Shown here one piece after another: positions 1 through 9,356 of a stretch of 64,000 nt of DNA. The position numbers were made by a program, and so were the translations under genes. The DNA comes from Bin95 sp965220855. GTDB lineage: Bacteria > Pseudomonadota > Alphaproteobacteria > Bin95. The notes under the pieces were generated by a model. The model was not told the origin of the DNA and made no database searches. It saw only the letters and a list, made by a program, of their open reading frames with translations. The stretch is taken from positions 186,001 to 250,000 of the forward strand of contig CBDCQY010000001.1 of the NCBI GenBank assembly GCA_965220855.1. The letters run 5' to 3'. Numbering within the stretch: position 1 is the first letter of the stretch; each line of letters starts with the position of its first letter.

Positions 1-680
1 GTGCTGACGATCTGCTGCACATCGGCGAAGTCGAGCAGCAGATTGTAGATCGTCCAGGCGTCGTTCGACCCCCGGCCGGACTGCGACATGGGCGAGCCGG
101 CGATCGGCAGGCCGGTGATCAGCCCGACCTTCGGGCGCTCGGGATGCGCCAGGCTGTGCACGATGCGGGCGATATCGTATTCCAGATCGCGCTCGCGGCT
201 CTCGTCGAAGAACGGGATCACCTCCACATCGTCGATGGAGTTGGTGCCGGCCAGGCCGAAAAACACCCGCTCGCCGGTCTGATCGACCGGCACGCCGTGC
301 AGGCCGAAGGAGTCGGCCCGGTCCTCGGCGTCGGTGAACGGCTCGGGGTCGAAGACCTGCAGCTGCACCTTGCCGCCGGAGTGCGCCGCGAACTCCTCCA
401 GCAGGTCGCGCACATGGCGGGCATAGGCGGCGACCTGCGGGATCTCGCGGGCGATCCGGCTGGAGAAGTAGAAGCGCAGCACCACCGGCTCCTCGACGCC
501 CGCCAGCAGGCGTTCGGTGTCGTCGGCCAGCGTGAAGGCGCCATCCTCGGTCAGGTCGATGCGCAGCTGGCCGAGCAGCCGGTCGAACAGCGTCGCGCCG
601 GCCAGGAACAGGACGGCGAGCAGGAGAAGGGCCAGACGGGCGAACAGGGCGCGCCGCCTGGCGCTGCCGGGAGGCGCCAT
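1..680 (-). CDS. GldG-type ABC transporter accessory protein (N-terminal part)
   Basis: Only the first 226 codons lie in the window; the gene runs off its left edge. A short basic N-terminus is followed by one hydrophobic segment (about residues 11-27), then an extracytoplasmic domain with family motifs such as LTEDGAFTL, EEPVVLRFYFSSR and FFGLAGTNSID. These are typical of the GldG / ABC-type uncharacterised transport proteins, which work with an ABC-2 permease and ATPase. It is the third gene of a minus-strand operon and starts 4 nt after the permease stop. The exported substrate cannot be told from sequence. The family call is firm; the function is inferred. Confidence 0.85.
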   Translation of the reverse strand, partial: MAPPGSARRRALFARLALLLLAVLFLAGATLFDRLLGQLRIDLTEDGAFTLADDTERLLAGVEEPVVLRFYFSSRIAREIPQVAAYARHVRDLLEEFAAHSGGKVQLQVFDPEPFTDAEDRADSFGLHGVPVDQTGERVFFGLAGTNSIDDVEVIPFFDESRERDLEYDIARIVHSLAHPERPKVGLITGLPIAGSPMSQSGRGSNDAWTIYNLLLDFADVQQIVS

Positions 681-684
681 GGCT

Positions 685-1419
685 TCAATCCGCCTTCTTC
701 ATATCGACGACGATCGTCGCCGCGCCGAGCCACACGCCGATCACCAGCGCGTAATAGGCCAGGTCGCGCAGGTCGATCACGCCCTTGACGATATTGTTGA
801 AATGGCCGAGCAGGCTGAAGGAGGCGAGCGTCTCCAGCAGCCCCGACGGAACGATGTCGCCGACCAGCGACTGCAGCACGCCGGAGCCCAGCACATTGAA
901 CAGGAAGCACACCGTGACGGTGAGCACGAAGGCGATCACCTGGTTGCGGGTCAGCGCCGAGAGGCAGGAGCCGATGGCCAGATAGGCGCCGGCCAGCAGG
1001 AAGGAGCCGATATAGCTCGCGATCGCGACGCCATTGTCGGGCTCCCCCAGAATGTTGACCGTGACCCAGATCGGGAAGGTCAACGCCAGCGCCAGCCCCG
1101 CAAAGGCCCAGGCGGCGAGAAACTTGCCGAGCACCGCCGCCCCGGTCGAGATCGGCAGGGTGAGGAAGAGCTCGATGGTGCCGGTCTTGCGCTCCTCCGC
1201 CCACAGCCGCATCGACACCGCCGGCATGAAGAACAGATAGAGCCAGGGATGCCACTGGAAGAAGGGCTCCAGGTCCGCCCGCCCGCGCTCGAAGAAATAG
1301 CCGACATAGAAGGTCAGCGCCGCCGCCAGCGCCAGGAACAGCACGATGAAGACATAGGCGACGGGGGTGATGAAATAGCCGGCGAACTCGCGCCGGAAGA
1401 CATGCAGCACGCTAGTCAC
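685..1419 (-). CDS. ABC-2 type permease
   Basis: A 244-residue integral membrane protein with about six hydrophobic segments (near residues 15-40, 58-70, 100-125, 135-155, 163-190 and 220-238). The WAEERKTGTIELFLTLPIS stretch is the conserved cytoplasmic loop of ABC-2 permeases that accompany GldG-type proteins (GldF-like). It overlaps the end of the upstream ATPase gene by 8 nt and is followed after 4 nt by the GldG-type gene, so the three are translationally coupled. It should form the channel of an exporter of unknown substrate. Confidence 0.9.
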   Translation of the reverse strand: MTSVLHVFRREFAGYFITPVAYVFIVLFLALAAALTFYVGYFFERGRADLEPFFQWHPWLYLFFMPAVSMRLWAEERKTGTIELFLTLPISTGAAVLGKFLAAWAFAGLALALTFPIWVTVNILGEPDNGVAIASYIGSFLLAGAYLAIGSCLSALTRNQVIAFVLTVTVCFLFNVLGSGVLQSLVGDIVPSGLLETLASFSLLGHFNNIVKGVIDLRDLAYYALVIGVWLGAATIVVDMKKAD

Positions 1420-2377
1420 GGTCGGACGCCTCCGGGGCGTCGGCGGTCATGCGCCGGAAGGCGTCGTCCAGCGCGCCGGCCTCCAGCCGGAGCTCGCTGA
1501 CCGGCCAGCCGTGCGCCTGCGCCAGCAGGCCGACATCGGCGAAGATCGAGAGGCCGTCGCGGGGGCTGGCCAGCAGGCGCGCCTCGCCCTCGCCGGCGTC
1601 GCGCCGCTCGACCCGGGCCACGCGGTCGAGCCCGGCGAGCGCCGTGGCGGCCTCGTCGGCGCTGGCGGCCGCGAGCGTCACCGAGACGGCGTTATGGAGC
1701 GGCGACCTCGCCGCCAGCGCCTCCGGCGTGGCGTCGGCCAGCAGCCGCCCGCCGGCGATCACCGCCGCCCGGGTGCACACCGCATCGACCTCCTCCAGGA
1801 TATGGGTCGAGATGACGATCGCCTTGTCGTGGCCGATCTCCTGGATCAGGGCGCGCATCTCGTGCTTCTGGTTGGGGTCCAGCCCGTCGGTCGGCTCGTC
1901 CAGGATCAGCGCCGGCGGGTCGTGCAGCAGCGCCTGGGCGAGGCCGACGCGGCGCTTGAAGCCCTTGGAGAGCGTCTCGATCGGCTGGCGCAGCACGCCG
2001 CCGAGATTGGTGCGCTCGACCGCCAGCCCGACCGCGTCGCGCCCGGCGACCCCCGAAAGGCCGCGCGCGCGCGCCACGAAGGCCAGGAACGCGCCGGCCG
2101 TCATGTCGCCATAAAGCGGCGCGCCCTCCGGCAGATAGCCGAGATTGCGCTTGGCCTGGATCGGCGCCTCGACCGCATCGTGCCCGCAGATCGCCGCCCG
2201 GCCCGCGGTCGGGGCGAGAAAGCCGGCGAGCATTTTCATGGTGGTGGACTTGCCGGCGCCGTTCGGCCCGAGAAAGCCCAGCACCTCGCCCGCGCCGACC
2301 GCGAGGCTCACCCGATCGACCGCCAGATGCGCGCCGAAACGCCTGGTCAGGCCGTCGGCTTCGACCAACGCCTCCAT
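1412..2377 (-). CDS. ABC transporter ATP-binding protein (GldA-like)
   Basis: A 321-residue ATPase. Walker A GPNGAGKST is at residues 37-45; the signature region (LSKGFKRR) and Walker B (ALILDEPTDGLDP) follow in canonical order, and STHILEEVDAVC is the switch region. The start is the ATG at 2377, preceded by GGGGAG at proper spacing; the frame stays open 20 codons further upstream but that stretch looks non-coding. It is the first gene of the exporter operon with the permease and GldG-type protein, and energises that transporter. Confidence 0.92.
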   Translation of the reverse strand: MEALVEADGLTRRFGAHLAVDRVSLAVGAGEVLGFLGPNGAGKSTTMKMLAGFLAPTAGRAAICGHDAVEAPIQAKRNLGYLPEGAPLYGDMTAGAFLAFVARARGLSGVAGRDAVGLAVERTNLGGVLRQPIETLSKGFKRRVGLAQALLHDPPALILDEPTDGLDPNQKHEMRALIQEIGHDKAIVISTHILEEVDAVCTRAAVIAGGRLLADATPEALAARSPLHNAVSVTLAAASADEAATALAGLDRVARVERRDAGEGEARLLASPRDGLSIFADVGLLAQAHGWPVSELRLEAGALDDAFRRMTADAPEASDRD

Positions 2378-2502
2378 CCCGCTCCCCACTCGACGTCCGT
2401 CCCCGACCCTATCGCCCGCGCGGGCGACCATAGTCAATCGCGGCGCGACGCACAGACGGAAAATCTGTAAGCTGACGCCTCCCGACAGCAGCCGACCGCG
2501 CC

Positions 2503-3924
2503 ATGCCAGACGCCCTTTATCGCCTGACCGCCCGCGAAACGGTCCGCCGGCTCAAGGCCGGCGAGATTTCGCCGCTCGACGCCATCGACGCCGCGCTGGC
2601 GCGTATAGAGGCCGTGGACCGGGAGGTCAACGCGCTGCCGACGCTCGCCCCGGAGCGCGCGCGCGACCATGCCCGCCGGCTGATGGACCGCCCGCCGGAA
2701 GAGCGCGGCCTGCTGGCCGGCCTGCCGGTGGCGATCAAGGACCTGAACCCCGTGGCCGGCGTGCGCACCACCTGGGGCTCGCCGATCTACGCCGACCATG
2801 TGCCGGAAGAGTCCGACATCGCGGTGCGACGAATCGAGGCGGCCGGCGGCGTCGTGCTGGCGAAGTCCAACACGCCGGAGTTCGGCGCCGGCGGGCAGAC
2901 CTTCAACGAGGTGTTCGGCGCGACCCGCAATCCGTGGAACACGGGGCTGACCTGCGCCGGCTCCTCGGGCGGCGCGGCGGTGGCGCTCGCCACGGGGCAG
3001 GTGTGGTTGGCGCACGGCTCCGACCTCGGCGGCAGCCTGCGCACGCCGGGCGCCTTCTGCTCGGTGGTGGGCCTCCGCCCCTCGCCCGGCCGGGTGCCGC
3101 GCGGGCCGACGGACGGCAGCTTCAGCTTCCTGCCGGTCAACGGCCCGATGGCGCGCGATGTGCCGGACACCGCCCTCTTCCTGGACGTCCTCGCCGGCCT
3201 GGATGCGCGCGACCCGCTCAGCTGGCCCGCGCCCGCCACGCCCTATCGGGAGGCCGTGGCGGCGCCCGAGGCGCCCGGCCGCGTCGCCTTCAGCGCCGAT
3301 CTCGGCTTCATGCCGGTGGACGGCGAGGTGCGCGACATCTGCTCGCGCGCCATGGCGCATTTCACCGCCATGGGCGCGGAGGTGGAAGAGCACGCGCCCG
3401 ACTTCTCCGGGGCGATGGAGGCCTTCCACACCTTCCGGGCCATGCTGTTCGTCACCGAGCATGCCGCGCGCATGGAGGAGCACCGCGAGAAGTTCAAGCC
3501 CGAGATCCACTGGAACTACGACAAGGGCCTCGCGCTCGCCGGGGCGGATATCGCGCGCGCCGAGCGGCTCAGGGCCGCGCTTTTCCAGCGCATGGCGGCG
3601 TTCTTCGAGAGCTTCGACCTGCTCGCGCTGCCGACAGCCGCCGTGCCGCCCTATTCCATCGAGCAGCGCTATGTGGATCGCATCGGCGATGTCGTGTTCG
3701 ACAATTATGTGGACTGGATGGGCCTGCAATGCGCCATCACCGTCACCTCCTCGCCGGCGATCAGCGTGCCCTGCGGCTTCACCGCCGACGGGCGCCCGGT
3801 CGGGCTGCAGCTGGTCGGCCGCCCGCGCGGCGAGGCGGCCCTGCTCCAGGCCGCCGCCCTCTTCGAACAGGCCGCCGGCCTCGACCGCCTCCTCCCGATC
3901 GACCCGAAGGCGCCTGGCGCCTAG
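2503..3924 (+). CDS. amidase (amidase-signature family)
   Basis: A 473-residue amidase-signature enzyme, hydrolysing an amide bond in an unknown substrate. The Ser-cisSer-Lys triad is visible: Lys79 in PVAIKDLN, the cis-Ser in CAGSSGG (residues 152-157) and the nucleophile Ser178 in GSDLGGSLR. The C-terminal ITVTSSPAISVPCGF and GLQLVGRP motifs are also family-typical. Its stop codon overlaps that of the convergent gene at 3921, so the two genes share their 3' ends. Nothing nearby defines the substrate; GatA is less likely because no gatC or gatB is adjacent. Confidence 0.88.
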   Translation: MPDALYRLTARETVRRLKAGEISPLDAIDAALARIEAVDREVNALPTLAPERARDHARRLMDRPPEERGLLAGLPVAIKDLNPVAGVRTTWGSPIYADHVPEESDIAVRRIEAAGGVVLAKSNTPEFGAGGQTFNEVFGATRNPWNTGLTCAGSSGGAAVALATGQVWLAHGSDLGGSLRTPGAFCSVVGLRPSPGRVPRGPTDGSFSFLPVNGPMARDVPDTALFLDVLAGLDARDPLSWPAPATPYREAVAAPEAPGRVAFSADLGFMPVDGEVRDICSRAMAHFTAMGAEVEEHAPDFSGAMEAFHTFRAMLFVTEHAARMEEHREKFKPEIHWNYDKGLALAGADIARAERLRAALFQRMAAFFESFDLLALPTAAVPPYSIEQRYVDRIGDVVFDNYVDWMGLQCAITVTSSPAISVPCGFTADGRPVGLQLVGRPRGEAALLQAAALFEQAAGLDRLLPIDPKAPGA

Positions 3925-5180
3925 AAGAAGACGTAGGAGCGCACCACGACGTTCTTGCGGCAGGGCGCGTCGGCGGGGGCCGTCGGGTCGGTGCAGGCGG
4001 TGTGGAAGGACCAGCGCGAGACCGAGCCGTCGGTGACCGAATCGTAGCATTTCAGCATCGAGACTTCGGTCGGCGTCTGCTGCGGGAACCAGTACCACTC
4101 GTGATCGGGGCGGAAGGTGAAGCGCGTGGTCTCGCCCACCCGGTCGTCATAGACGCGATAGTTGGTGATGTAGGGCTGGTCGGCGAAGGACGGCCAGGCG
4201 CAGAGCACGAAGGGGAACTGCCCCACCGTCTCCATCGGCTTGGCGAGGTTGATCGACATGAAGCGGCGCGACATTTTCGCATCCGCCTCGGCCTCGGTGT
4301 AATGCTGCTCGCGCCCGAAATTGCGCAGATTCTGCGTCAGCAGCTCGCGGCAGCGCACGCGCCCGCTATTGTCGTTCAGATCGTTGTGGACGAGGTTGGC
4401 GTAGCGCGCGTTCACGCCCGGATTCTTCGCGTCCTGATCCTCGGTGCGGTCGCCCCGATAGTCCTTGTCGAACACGTCATGGTTATAGACCAGCGCGTCG
4501 GTCGCGTCCGGGAAGAAGTCCAGCAGCAGCTTCTCGATCTCGGGATAGAAGACGCGCTCGACCTCCGCCGAATCGTAGAAATTGCGGCATTTCGATTCCA
4601 GATGCGCGAGCGACATGCCGAGCCGGTCCATGCATTCCGGGCTGTCCGGCCGGAGGCCCGGATAATAGTCACCGATGCGGCGCGCATCGCGCATCACCTG
4701 CGGGAAGTAGAGATTGCGCCGGCCGTTATCGTCCTCGGCCTTGCGCAGCAGTTCCGCCTCCGCCCGGCGCGCCGGGTCGCGCCAGAGCGCGTTGGAGGGC
4801 ACGATGGAATAGGAGGGATGCTCATAGACGGTGTAGCGCAGCGGCAGCGCCAGCCCGCCCTCCGGCGCCTCGATGCCCTGGGCGCGGATATAGGCCAGGC
4901 ACTCGTCATACTCGCGGAAGCCCGGACCCCACTTCGTGTCGAGCGGGCCGGGCGGCGCGTTCTCCAGCTGCTCGATGAAGGACTGCCCGGCGCCGTCGGC
5001 GATGAGCGCGAGCGCGTCCTCGATGGCCGCCCCCGTGCCGGCGTCGCCATTGCGGTCGAGCGCCATGTAGGAGAGGCCGCCATTGGCCGCGATCGGCGGC
5101 GGCTGGCCTTCCGTCAGCTCGATGGTCGGCACATAGCGCGACGCCGCGCCGACATTCCCGATGGCTTCCTGCCCGTCCAT
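3921..5180 (-). CDS. CmcJ/NvfI-family putative oxidoreductase
   Basis: A 419-residue protein with the layout of the CmcJ/NvfI (AsaB-like) family. It shows LVYNHDVFD, then ANLVHND, then RRFMSINLAKPM...FPFVLCAWPS, then DHEWYWFPQQTPTEVSMLKCYDS and a final FHTAC...RKNVVVRSYVFF. In this family the two His-Asp containing motifs and the late His are taken to hold a metal; members act in fungal secondary metabolism and cephamycin tailoring. There is no biosynthetic cluster here, so the role is unknown. The usual WRP motif reads LAKP here. It is longer than many members (about 280-300 residues) because of an N-terminal extension of roughly 120 residues. Confidence 0.65.
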   Translation of the reverse strand: MDGQEAIGNVGAASRYVPTIELTEGQPPPIAANGGLSYMALDRNGDAGTGAAIEDALALIADGAGQSFIEQLENAPPGPLDTKWGPGFREYDECLAYIRAQGIEAPEGGLALPLRYTVYEHPSYSIVPSNALWRDPARRAEAELLRKAEDDNGRRNLYFPQVMRDARRIGDYYPGLRPDSPECMDRLGMSLAHLESKCRNFYDSAEVERVFYPEIEKLLLDFFPDATDALVYNHDVFDKDYRGDRTEDQDAKNPGVNARYANLVHNDLNDNSGRVRCRELLTQNLRNFGREQHYTEAEADAKMSRRFMSINLAKPMETVGQFPFVLCAWPSFADQPYITNYRVYDDRVGETTRFTFRPDHEWYWFPQQTPTEVSMLKCYDSVTDGSVSRWSFHTACTDPTAPADAPCRKNVVVRSYVFF

Positions 5181-5230
5181 GGCCCGTCCTCCGGTCGAAA
5201 CTCCGGGCCATTATGGCGGAGCGCCGACCT

Positions 5231-5611
5231 TCACGCCAGCGCCTCGATGGCGTCCACCCGGTCGGCATAGAAGGCGACATGGCCGGCGAGCGCCGCGCAC
5301 TCGTCGAAGGGCTCGGGATAGCTCCAGAGCGCATCCTCGGCCACGCGCTCGCCCACGACCAGCGAGCGGTAGCTGGCGTCGCCCTTGAAGGGGCAATGCG
5401 TCCGGCGCTCACTCTCGCGCGTCGAGGCGAGGTCGAGATCGGCCTCGGGCAGGTAATAGACCGGCGGATAGCCGCTCTCATGCAGCAGCAGCGCGCGCCG
5501 GCTCTCGGCCACGACGCGGCCGGCGAAGATCACCCGGATGCGCGCCCCGGCGGGCTCGATGCGAATCTCATGGTCCGGCCGCTTGCGGAAGCCCGGCGCG
5601 GGATTGGCCAT
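5231..5611 (-). CDS. DUF427 domain protein
   Basis: A 126-residue single-domain protein matching DUF427. The recognisable pieces are IRVIFAGRVVAESRRALLLHE, YPPVYYLPEADLD, THCPFKGDASYRSL and a late VAFYADRVDAIE. The family is widespread in bacteria and fungi, with a small beta-rich tunnel-like fold and no established reaction. The gene sits 2 nt behind the gmk stop on the same strand, so co-transcription is possible, though no functional link to guanylate kinase is known. Confidence 0.85.
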   Translation of the reverse strand: MANPAPGFRKRPDHEIRIEPAGARIRVIFAGRVVAESRRALLLHESGYPPVYYLPEADLDLASTRESERRTHCPFKGDASYRSLVVGERVAEDALWSYPEPFDECAALAGHVAFYADRVDAIEALA

Positions 5612-5612
5612 G

Positions 5613-6254
5613 TCACCTCTCTCCCCGAAGCGCGTTGACGAAATCGGTCAGGCCGGTCTGCCGCGAGCGCCGCCGGCGTTCGGCATGGAGGATGCTCTGC
5701 ACATCGGCGATGCTCGCCTCCAGGTCGCGATTGACGATCGCATAGTCATATTCGGCGTAATGGCTCACCTCGTCCAGCGCCTGCGCCATGCGGGCGCGCA
5801 CCTCCTCGGCGCTGTCGCGGGCGCGGGCGAACAGGCGGCGCTCCAGCTCCTCGATCGACGGCGGCAGCAGGAAGACGCTCACCAGGTCCGAGCGCGCCTT
5901 CTCGGCGAGCTGCTGCGCGCCCTGCCAGTCGATGTCGAACAGCATGTCGCAGCCGCTTGCGAGCGCCGCCTCCACCGGCGCGCGCGGCGTGCCGTAGCGA
6001 TGGCCGAACACCTCGGCATGTTCGAGCAGCGCGCCCTCCTCGACCATCGACCGGAAGGCCGCGTCATCGACGAAGAAATAGTCCCGGCCCTCCACCTCGC
6101 CGGCGCGCGGCCGGCGGGTGGTGGCGCTGATCGACAGCCGGATGGCCCGCTCGCGCGCCAGCAGGGCGCGGCTGATGGTGCTCTTGCCGGCCCCGGAAGG
6201 CGAGGAGAGCACCAGCATGAGGCCGCGCGCGGCGATCTCCACGGGCGGCGTCAT
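5613..6254 (-). CDS. gmk: guanylate kinase
   Basis: A 213-residue guanylate kinase, ATP-dependent phosphorylation of GMP to GDP. The P-loop SSPSGAGKST spans residues 17-26, followed by the GMP-binding region ISATTRRPRAGEVEGRDYFFVD and the DIDWQGAQQL motif. The ATG at 6254 overlaps the yicC stop (ATGA), which fixes the start; the frame is open 42 codons further upstream but that stretch is the yicC shadow. The yicC-gmk pair is a common bacterial arrangement. Confidence 0.96.
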   Translation of the reverse strand: MTPPVEIAARGLMLVLSSPSGAGKSTISRALLARERAIRLSISATTRRPRAGEVEGRDYFFVDDAAFRSMVEEGALLEHAEVFGHRYGTPRAPVEAALASGCDMLFDIDWQGAQQLAEKARSDLVSVFLLPPSIEELERRLFARARDSAEEVRARMAQALDEVSHYAEYDYAIVNRDLEASIADVQSILHAERRRRSRQTGLTDFVNALRGER

Positions 6255-7096
6255 TCGACGTTCCGCGCCTGCTCGCGGAAGGCTTCGAGCGCCGCCTTGA
6301 GCGCCAGCGCCGCGCGGGTCAGCTCCAGGTCGGCGGACTTGGCCGAGAGCGTGTTCGCCTCGCGGCCGATCTCCTGGCAAAGGAAATCCAGCTTGCGCCC
6401 GACCGCCTCGCCCGACGCCAGCAGGCCGGCGGCGGCCTGGAGATGGGCGTCGAGCCGGTCGAGCTCCTCGCGAATATCGGCCTTGGCGGCCAGCAGCGCC
6501 ACCTCCTGGGCCAGGCGCTCCTCGGGCAGGCGCGCATCCAGCGCCGCCACCGCCGCCGCCAGCCGGTCGCGGAGCGCGGCCGGTTGCGCCGCCGCCAGCC
6601 CGCGCGCCCGGCCCGCGCTCGCCGCCATCTCGGCCAGATGCGCCTCCAGGGCGCGGGCGAGCGCCAGCCCCTCCTCGCGGCGCGCCTCGGCCAGGCCCTC
6701 CAGCGCCTCCTCCAGCGTCGCCAGCACCGCCGCCTCGTCGCGCTCCTCCTCTTTCTCCCCGGGGTCGAGCGGCTCGATGACGCCGCGCAGGCCCAGCAGG
6801 CCCGCCATGTCGGCCCCGCCGCGCGCCGCCGCCAGCGCCGCCAGCCGGTCGAGCCAGGCCTCATCGACCCGGTAGCGCCGCTCGGCCGCCTCGGCCTCGA
6901 AGCGCAGCTCGAGCGCGATGGCGCCGCGCTGGAAGCGCGCCTGCGCCGCCCGGCGCGCGACCGGCTCCAGCCGCTCCCAGCCGGGCGGCAGGCGAAGGCG
7001 CAGATCGAGCCCGCGATGGTTGACCGAGCGCGCCTCCCAGCTCCAGCCGGGGCCGGCGGCGGCCGCGAAGCCGGTCATGGAGGCGAGCGCGCTCAC
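6251..7096 (-). CDS. YicC/YloC family endoribonuclease
   Basis: A 281-residue YicC-like protein. The N-terminal SMTGF motif (residues 6-10), the VNHRGLDLRLRLP segment and the C-terminal DUF1732-type region (KLDFLCQEIGREANTLSAKSAD) are diagnostic. YicC/YloC proteins are reported to be endoribonucleases acting in RNA turnover. It overlaps gmk downstream and mltG upstream by 4 nt each (ATGA), so mltG-yicC-gmk is translationally coupled. Confidence 0.93.
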   Translation of the reverse strand: MSALASMTGFAAAAGPGWSWEARSVNHRGLDLRLRLPPGWERLEPVARRAAQARFQRGAIALELRFEAEAAERRYRVDEAWLDRLAALAAARGGADMAGLLGLRGVIEPLDPGEKEEERDEAAVLATLEEALEGLAEARREEGLALARALEAHLAEMAASAGRARGLAAAQPAALRDRLAAAVAALDARLPEERLAQEVALLAAKADIREELDRLDAHLQAAAGLLASGEAVGRKLDFLCQEIGREANTLSAKSADLELTRAALALKAALEAFREQARNVE

Positions 7097-8064
7097 CGTT
7101 TCCGCCCCGCCAGGCTGCGATAGCGCGCGACATTGCGGTTATGCTCGCGGAGGCTGCGGGCGAAGCTGTGGCCGCCCTCGCCGTCGGCGACGAAATAGAG
7201 CGCCTCGGTCGCGGCCGGGCGGGCGGCGGCCTCGAGCGCGGCCCGGCCCGGATTGGCGATCGGCCCCGGCGGCAGGCCCTCGATGCGATAGGTGTTGTAG
7301 GGATGCTCCAGGCGCAGGTCGGCGCGGCGCAGCGGCCGGTCGAGCGGCCCCTTGCCGCCGGTCAGCGCATAGATCACCGTCGGGTCGGTCTGCAGGCGCA
7401 TGCCGCGCTTCAGCCGGTTGACCAGCACGCCGGCGATCCGGGCGCGCTCGCCGGCCTTGCCGGTCTCCTTCTCGATGATCGAGGCGAGCGTCAGCAGGTC
7501 GAGCGGGGTTCCGAGCGGCGAGCCTGCGGCGCGCCGGCTCATGGCCTCGGCGAGCGCCTCGTCCATGGCCTGGCGCATCCGCGCCACCAGGCCCGCGCGG
7601 CTGTCGCCATGGCTGTAATGGTAGGTCTCCGGCAGCAGCCGGCCCTCGCCGGGATCGGGCGCTTCGCCCACCAGGCCCTCGGCGGCGCGCAGGAGCGCGA
7701 GCGCCTCCGCCGTGGTGACCCCCTCCGGGATGGTGACGCGGCGCACCACGGTCCGGCCCTCGACCAGCATGTCGCGCACCAGCGCGGCGCTCGCCCCCGG
7801 CGGGAAATCGTATTCGCCCGCGCGCAGGCGATGCTGGTCGCCGCCCGCCATGACGAAGGCGCGGAAGATCAGCGGATCGCGGATCGCGCCCTCACGGGCG
7901 AGCAGCGCCGCCAGCGCCGTCAGCCCCGCGCCCTTCGGCGCGATCAGCCGGCGCGTCTCGGCGAGCGGGCCGGGCGCGGTGAAGTCCCGCCAGCCCCACC
8001 AGGCGAGCGCGCCGGCGGCCGCCAGCAGCAGGAGCAGGCCGGCGCCGACGGTCCGACGGCGCAT
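7093..8064 (-). CDS. mltG: endolytic murein transglycosylase MltG
   Basis: A 323-residue YceG/MltG protein. One N-terminal membrane anchor (about residues 7-25) is followed by a LysM-like region (MLVEGRTVVRRVTIPEG) and the catalytic domain with TLASIIEKETG, LQTDPTVIYAL and YNTYRIEGLPPGPIANPG. The Glu in ASIIEKE is the family's catalytic residue. It cleaves nascent glycan strands in the inner membrane-periplasm zone and limits their length. It starts 5 nt behind the fabF stop and is coupled to yicC. Confidence 0.95.
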   Translation of the reverse strand: MRRRTVGAGLLLLLAAAGALAWWGWRDFTAPGPLAETRRLIAPKGAGLTALAALLAREGAIRDPLIFRAFVMAGGDQHRLRAGEYDFPPGASAALVRDMLVEGRTVVRRVTIPEGVTTAEALALLRAAEGLVGEAPDPGEGRLLPETYHYSHGDSRAGLVARMRQAMDEALAEAMSRRAAGSPLGTPLDLLTLASIIEKETGKAGERARIAGVLVNRLKRGMRLQTDPTVIYALTGGKGPLDRPLRRADLRLEHPYNTYRIEGLPPGPIANPGRAALEAAARPAATEALYFVADGEGGHSFARSLREHNRNVARYRSLAGRKR

Positions 8065-8069
8065 CGGCC

Positions 8070-9332
8070 TCAGGACGCGCCGGTGAAGACCAGCGACGTA
8101 TTGGTGCCGCCGAAGCCGAAGGAGTTGGAGAGCGCATAGTCGATGCGGCGCTCCTTCGCGCTGCCCGGCACGAGGTCGAGGTCGCAGCCTTCCGAGGGGT
8201 CCTCGAGATTGAGCGTCGGCGGCGCGATGCCGGTCTGGACGGCCTTGACGGTGAAGATCGCCTCGATGGCCCCGGCCGCGCCCAGCAGATGGCCGTGGGC
8301 GGACTTGGTGGAGGACATGGAGAGGCTGTAGGCGTGGTCCCCGAAGAGACGCTTGACCGCGCCCAGCTCGATCTCGTCGCCGAGCGGCGTCGAGGTGCCA
8401 TGCGCGTTGATATAATCGATGCGCTCGGGCCCGATGCCGGCGCGCTTCAGGGCCGCCTGCATGGCGCGGTAGCCGCCGTCGCCATCGGCGGCCGGGGCGG
8501 TGATATGGTGGGCGTCGCCGGAGAGGCCGTAGCCGACGATCTCGGCGTAGATCGTCGCGCCCCGGGCGCGGGCGTGCTCATATTCCTCCAGCATCAGGCA
8601 GCCGGCGCCCTCGCCCATCACGAAGCCGTCGCGCGCCTTGTCCCAGGGGCGCGAGGCGCGCTCCGGCTCGTCGTTGAAGTTGGTCGAGAGAGCGCGCGCG
8701 GCCGCGAAGCCCGCCATGCCCAGCCGGCAGACGGCGGCTTCCGCCCCGCCCGCCAGCATGACGTCGGCGTCGTCCAGCGCGATCAGCCGGGCGGCGTCGC
8801 CGATGGCATGGGCGGCGGTGGCGCAGGCCGTGACCACGGCGTGGTTCGGCCCCTTGTAGCCATAGCGGATCGACACCTGCCCGGAGACCAGATTGATGAG
8901 CGCGGAGGGAATGAAGAACGGGCTGATGCGCCGCGGGCCGCGCTCGTTCAGCAGCACCGAGGCGTCATGGATGGTCTGCAGGCCGCCGATGCCGGAGCCG
9001 ATCATGACGCCGGTGCGGTTCTGCCCCTCTTCGTCCTCCGGGCGCCAGCCGGAGTCCTCGACCGCCTGTTCGGCCGCCGCCATGCCATAGACGATGAAGG
9101 GGTCGAGCTTGCGCCGCTCGCGGGCCGGAAGCCACTCGTCCGGGTCCCAGAGGCCCTCCTCGCGCCCGCCGGGCGGCAACTGGGCGGCGATCCGGCAGGG
9201 CAGATCCGAGACGTCGAAGGCCTCGATGGCGCGCGCGCCCGACCGGCCCTCGACCAGCCGCCGCCAGGACGGCTCGACGCCGACGCCCATCGGCGAGACC
9301 AGCCCCAGCCCGGTGACGACCACGCGGCGCAT
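8070..9332 (-). CDS. fabF: beta-ketoacyl-ACP synthase II
   Basis: A 420-residue condensing enzyme that elongates acyl-ACP with malonyl-ACP in type II fatty-acid synthesis. The Cys-His-His triad is intact: Cys170 in VVTACATAAHA, His311 in NAHGTSTPLGD and His348 in KSAHGHLLGAAG. Full family length. It lies between acpP (24 nt upstream) and mltG on the same strand, the common fabG-acpP-fabF-mltG order. Confidence 0.97.
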   Translation of the reverse strand: MRRVVVTGLGLVSPMGVGVEPSWRRLVEGRSGARAIEAFDVSDLPCRIAAQLPPGGREEGLWDPDEWLPARERRKLDPFIVYGMAAAEQAVEDSGWRPEDEEGQNRTGVMIGSGIGGLQTIHDASVLLNERGPRRISPFFIPSALINLVSGQVSIRYGYKGPNHAVVTACATAAHAIGDAARLIALDDADVMLAGGAEAAVCRLGMAGFAAARALSTNFNDEPERASRPWDKARDGFVMGEGAGCLMLEEYEHARARGATIYAEIVGYGLSGDAHHITAPAADGDGGYRAMQAALKRAGIGPERIDYINAHGTSTPLGDEIELGAVKRLFGDHAYSLSMSSTKSAHGHLLGAAGAIEAIFTVKAVQTGIAPPTLNLEDPSEGCDLDLVPGSAKERRIDYALSNSFGFGGTNTSLVFTGAS

Positions 9333-9356
9333 GTCCGCTCTCCTCCGCCGTCCGGA

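Noticed and set aside
2145..5270. Plus-strand open frame of more than 1000 codons antisense to and across several genes
   Set aside because: It crosses the ABC ATPase, amidase and CmcJ-like genes in other frames, has Arg/Ala/Pro-rich low-complexity translation and no motifs; a GC-bias shadow.
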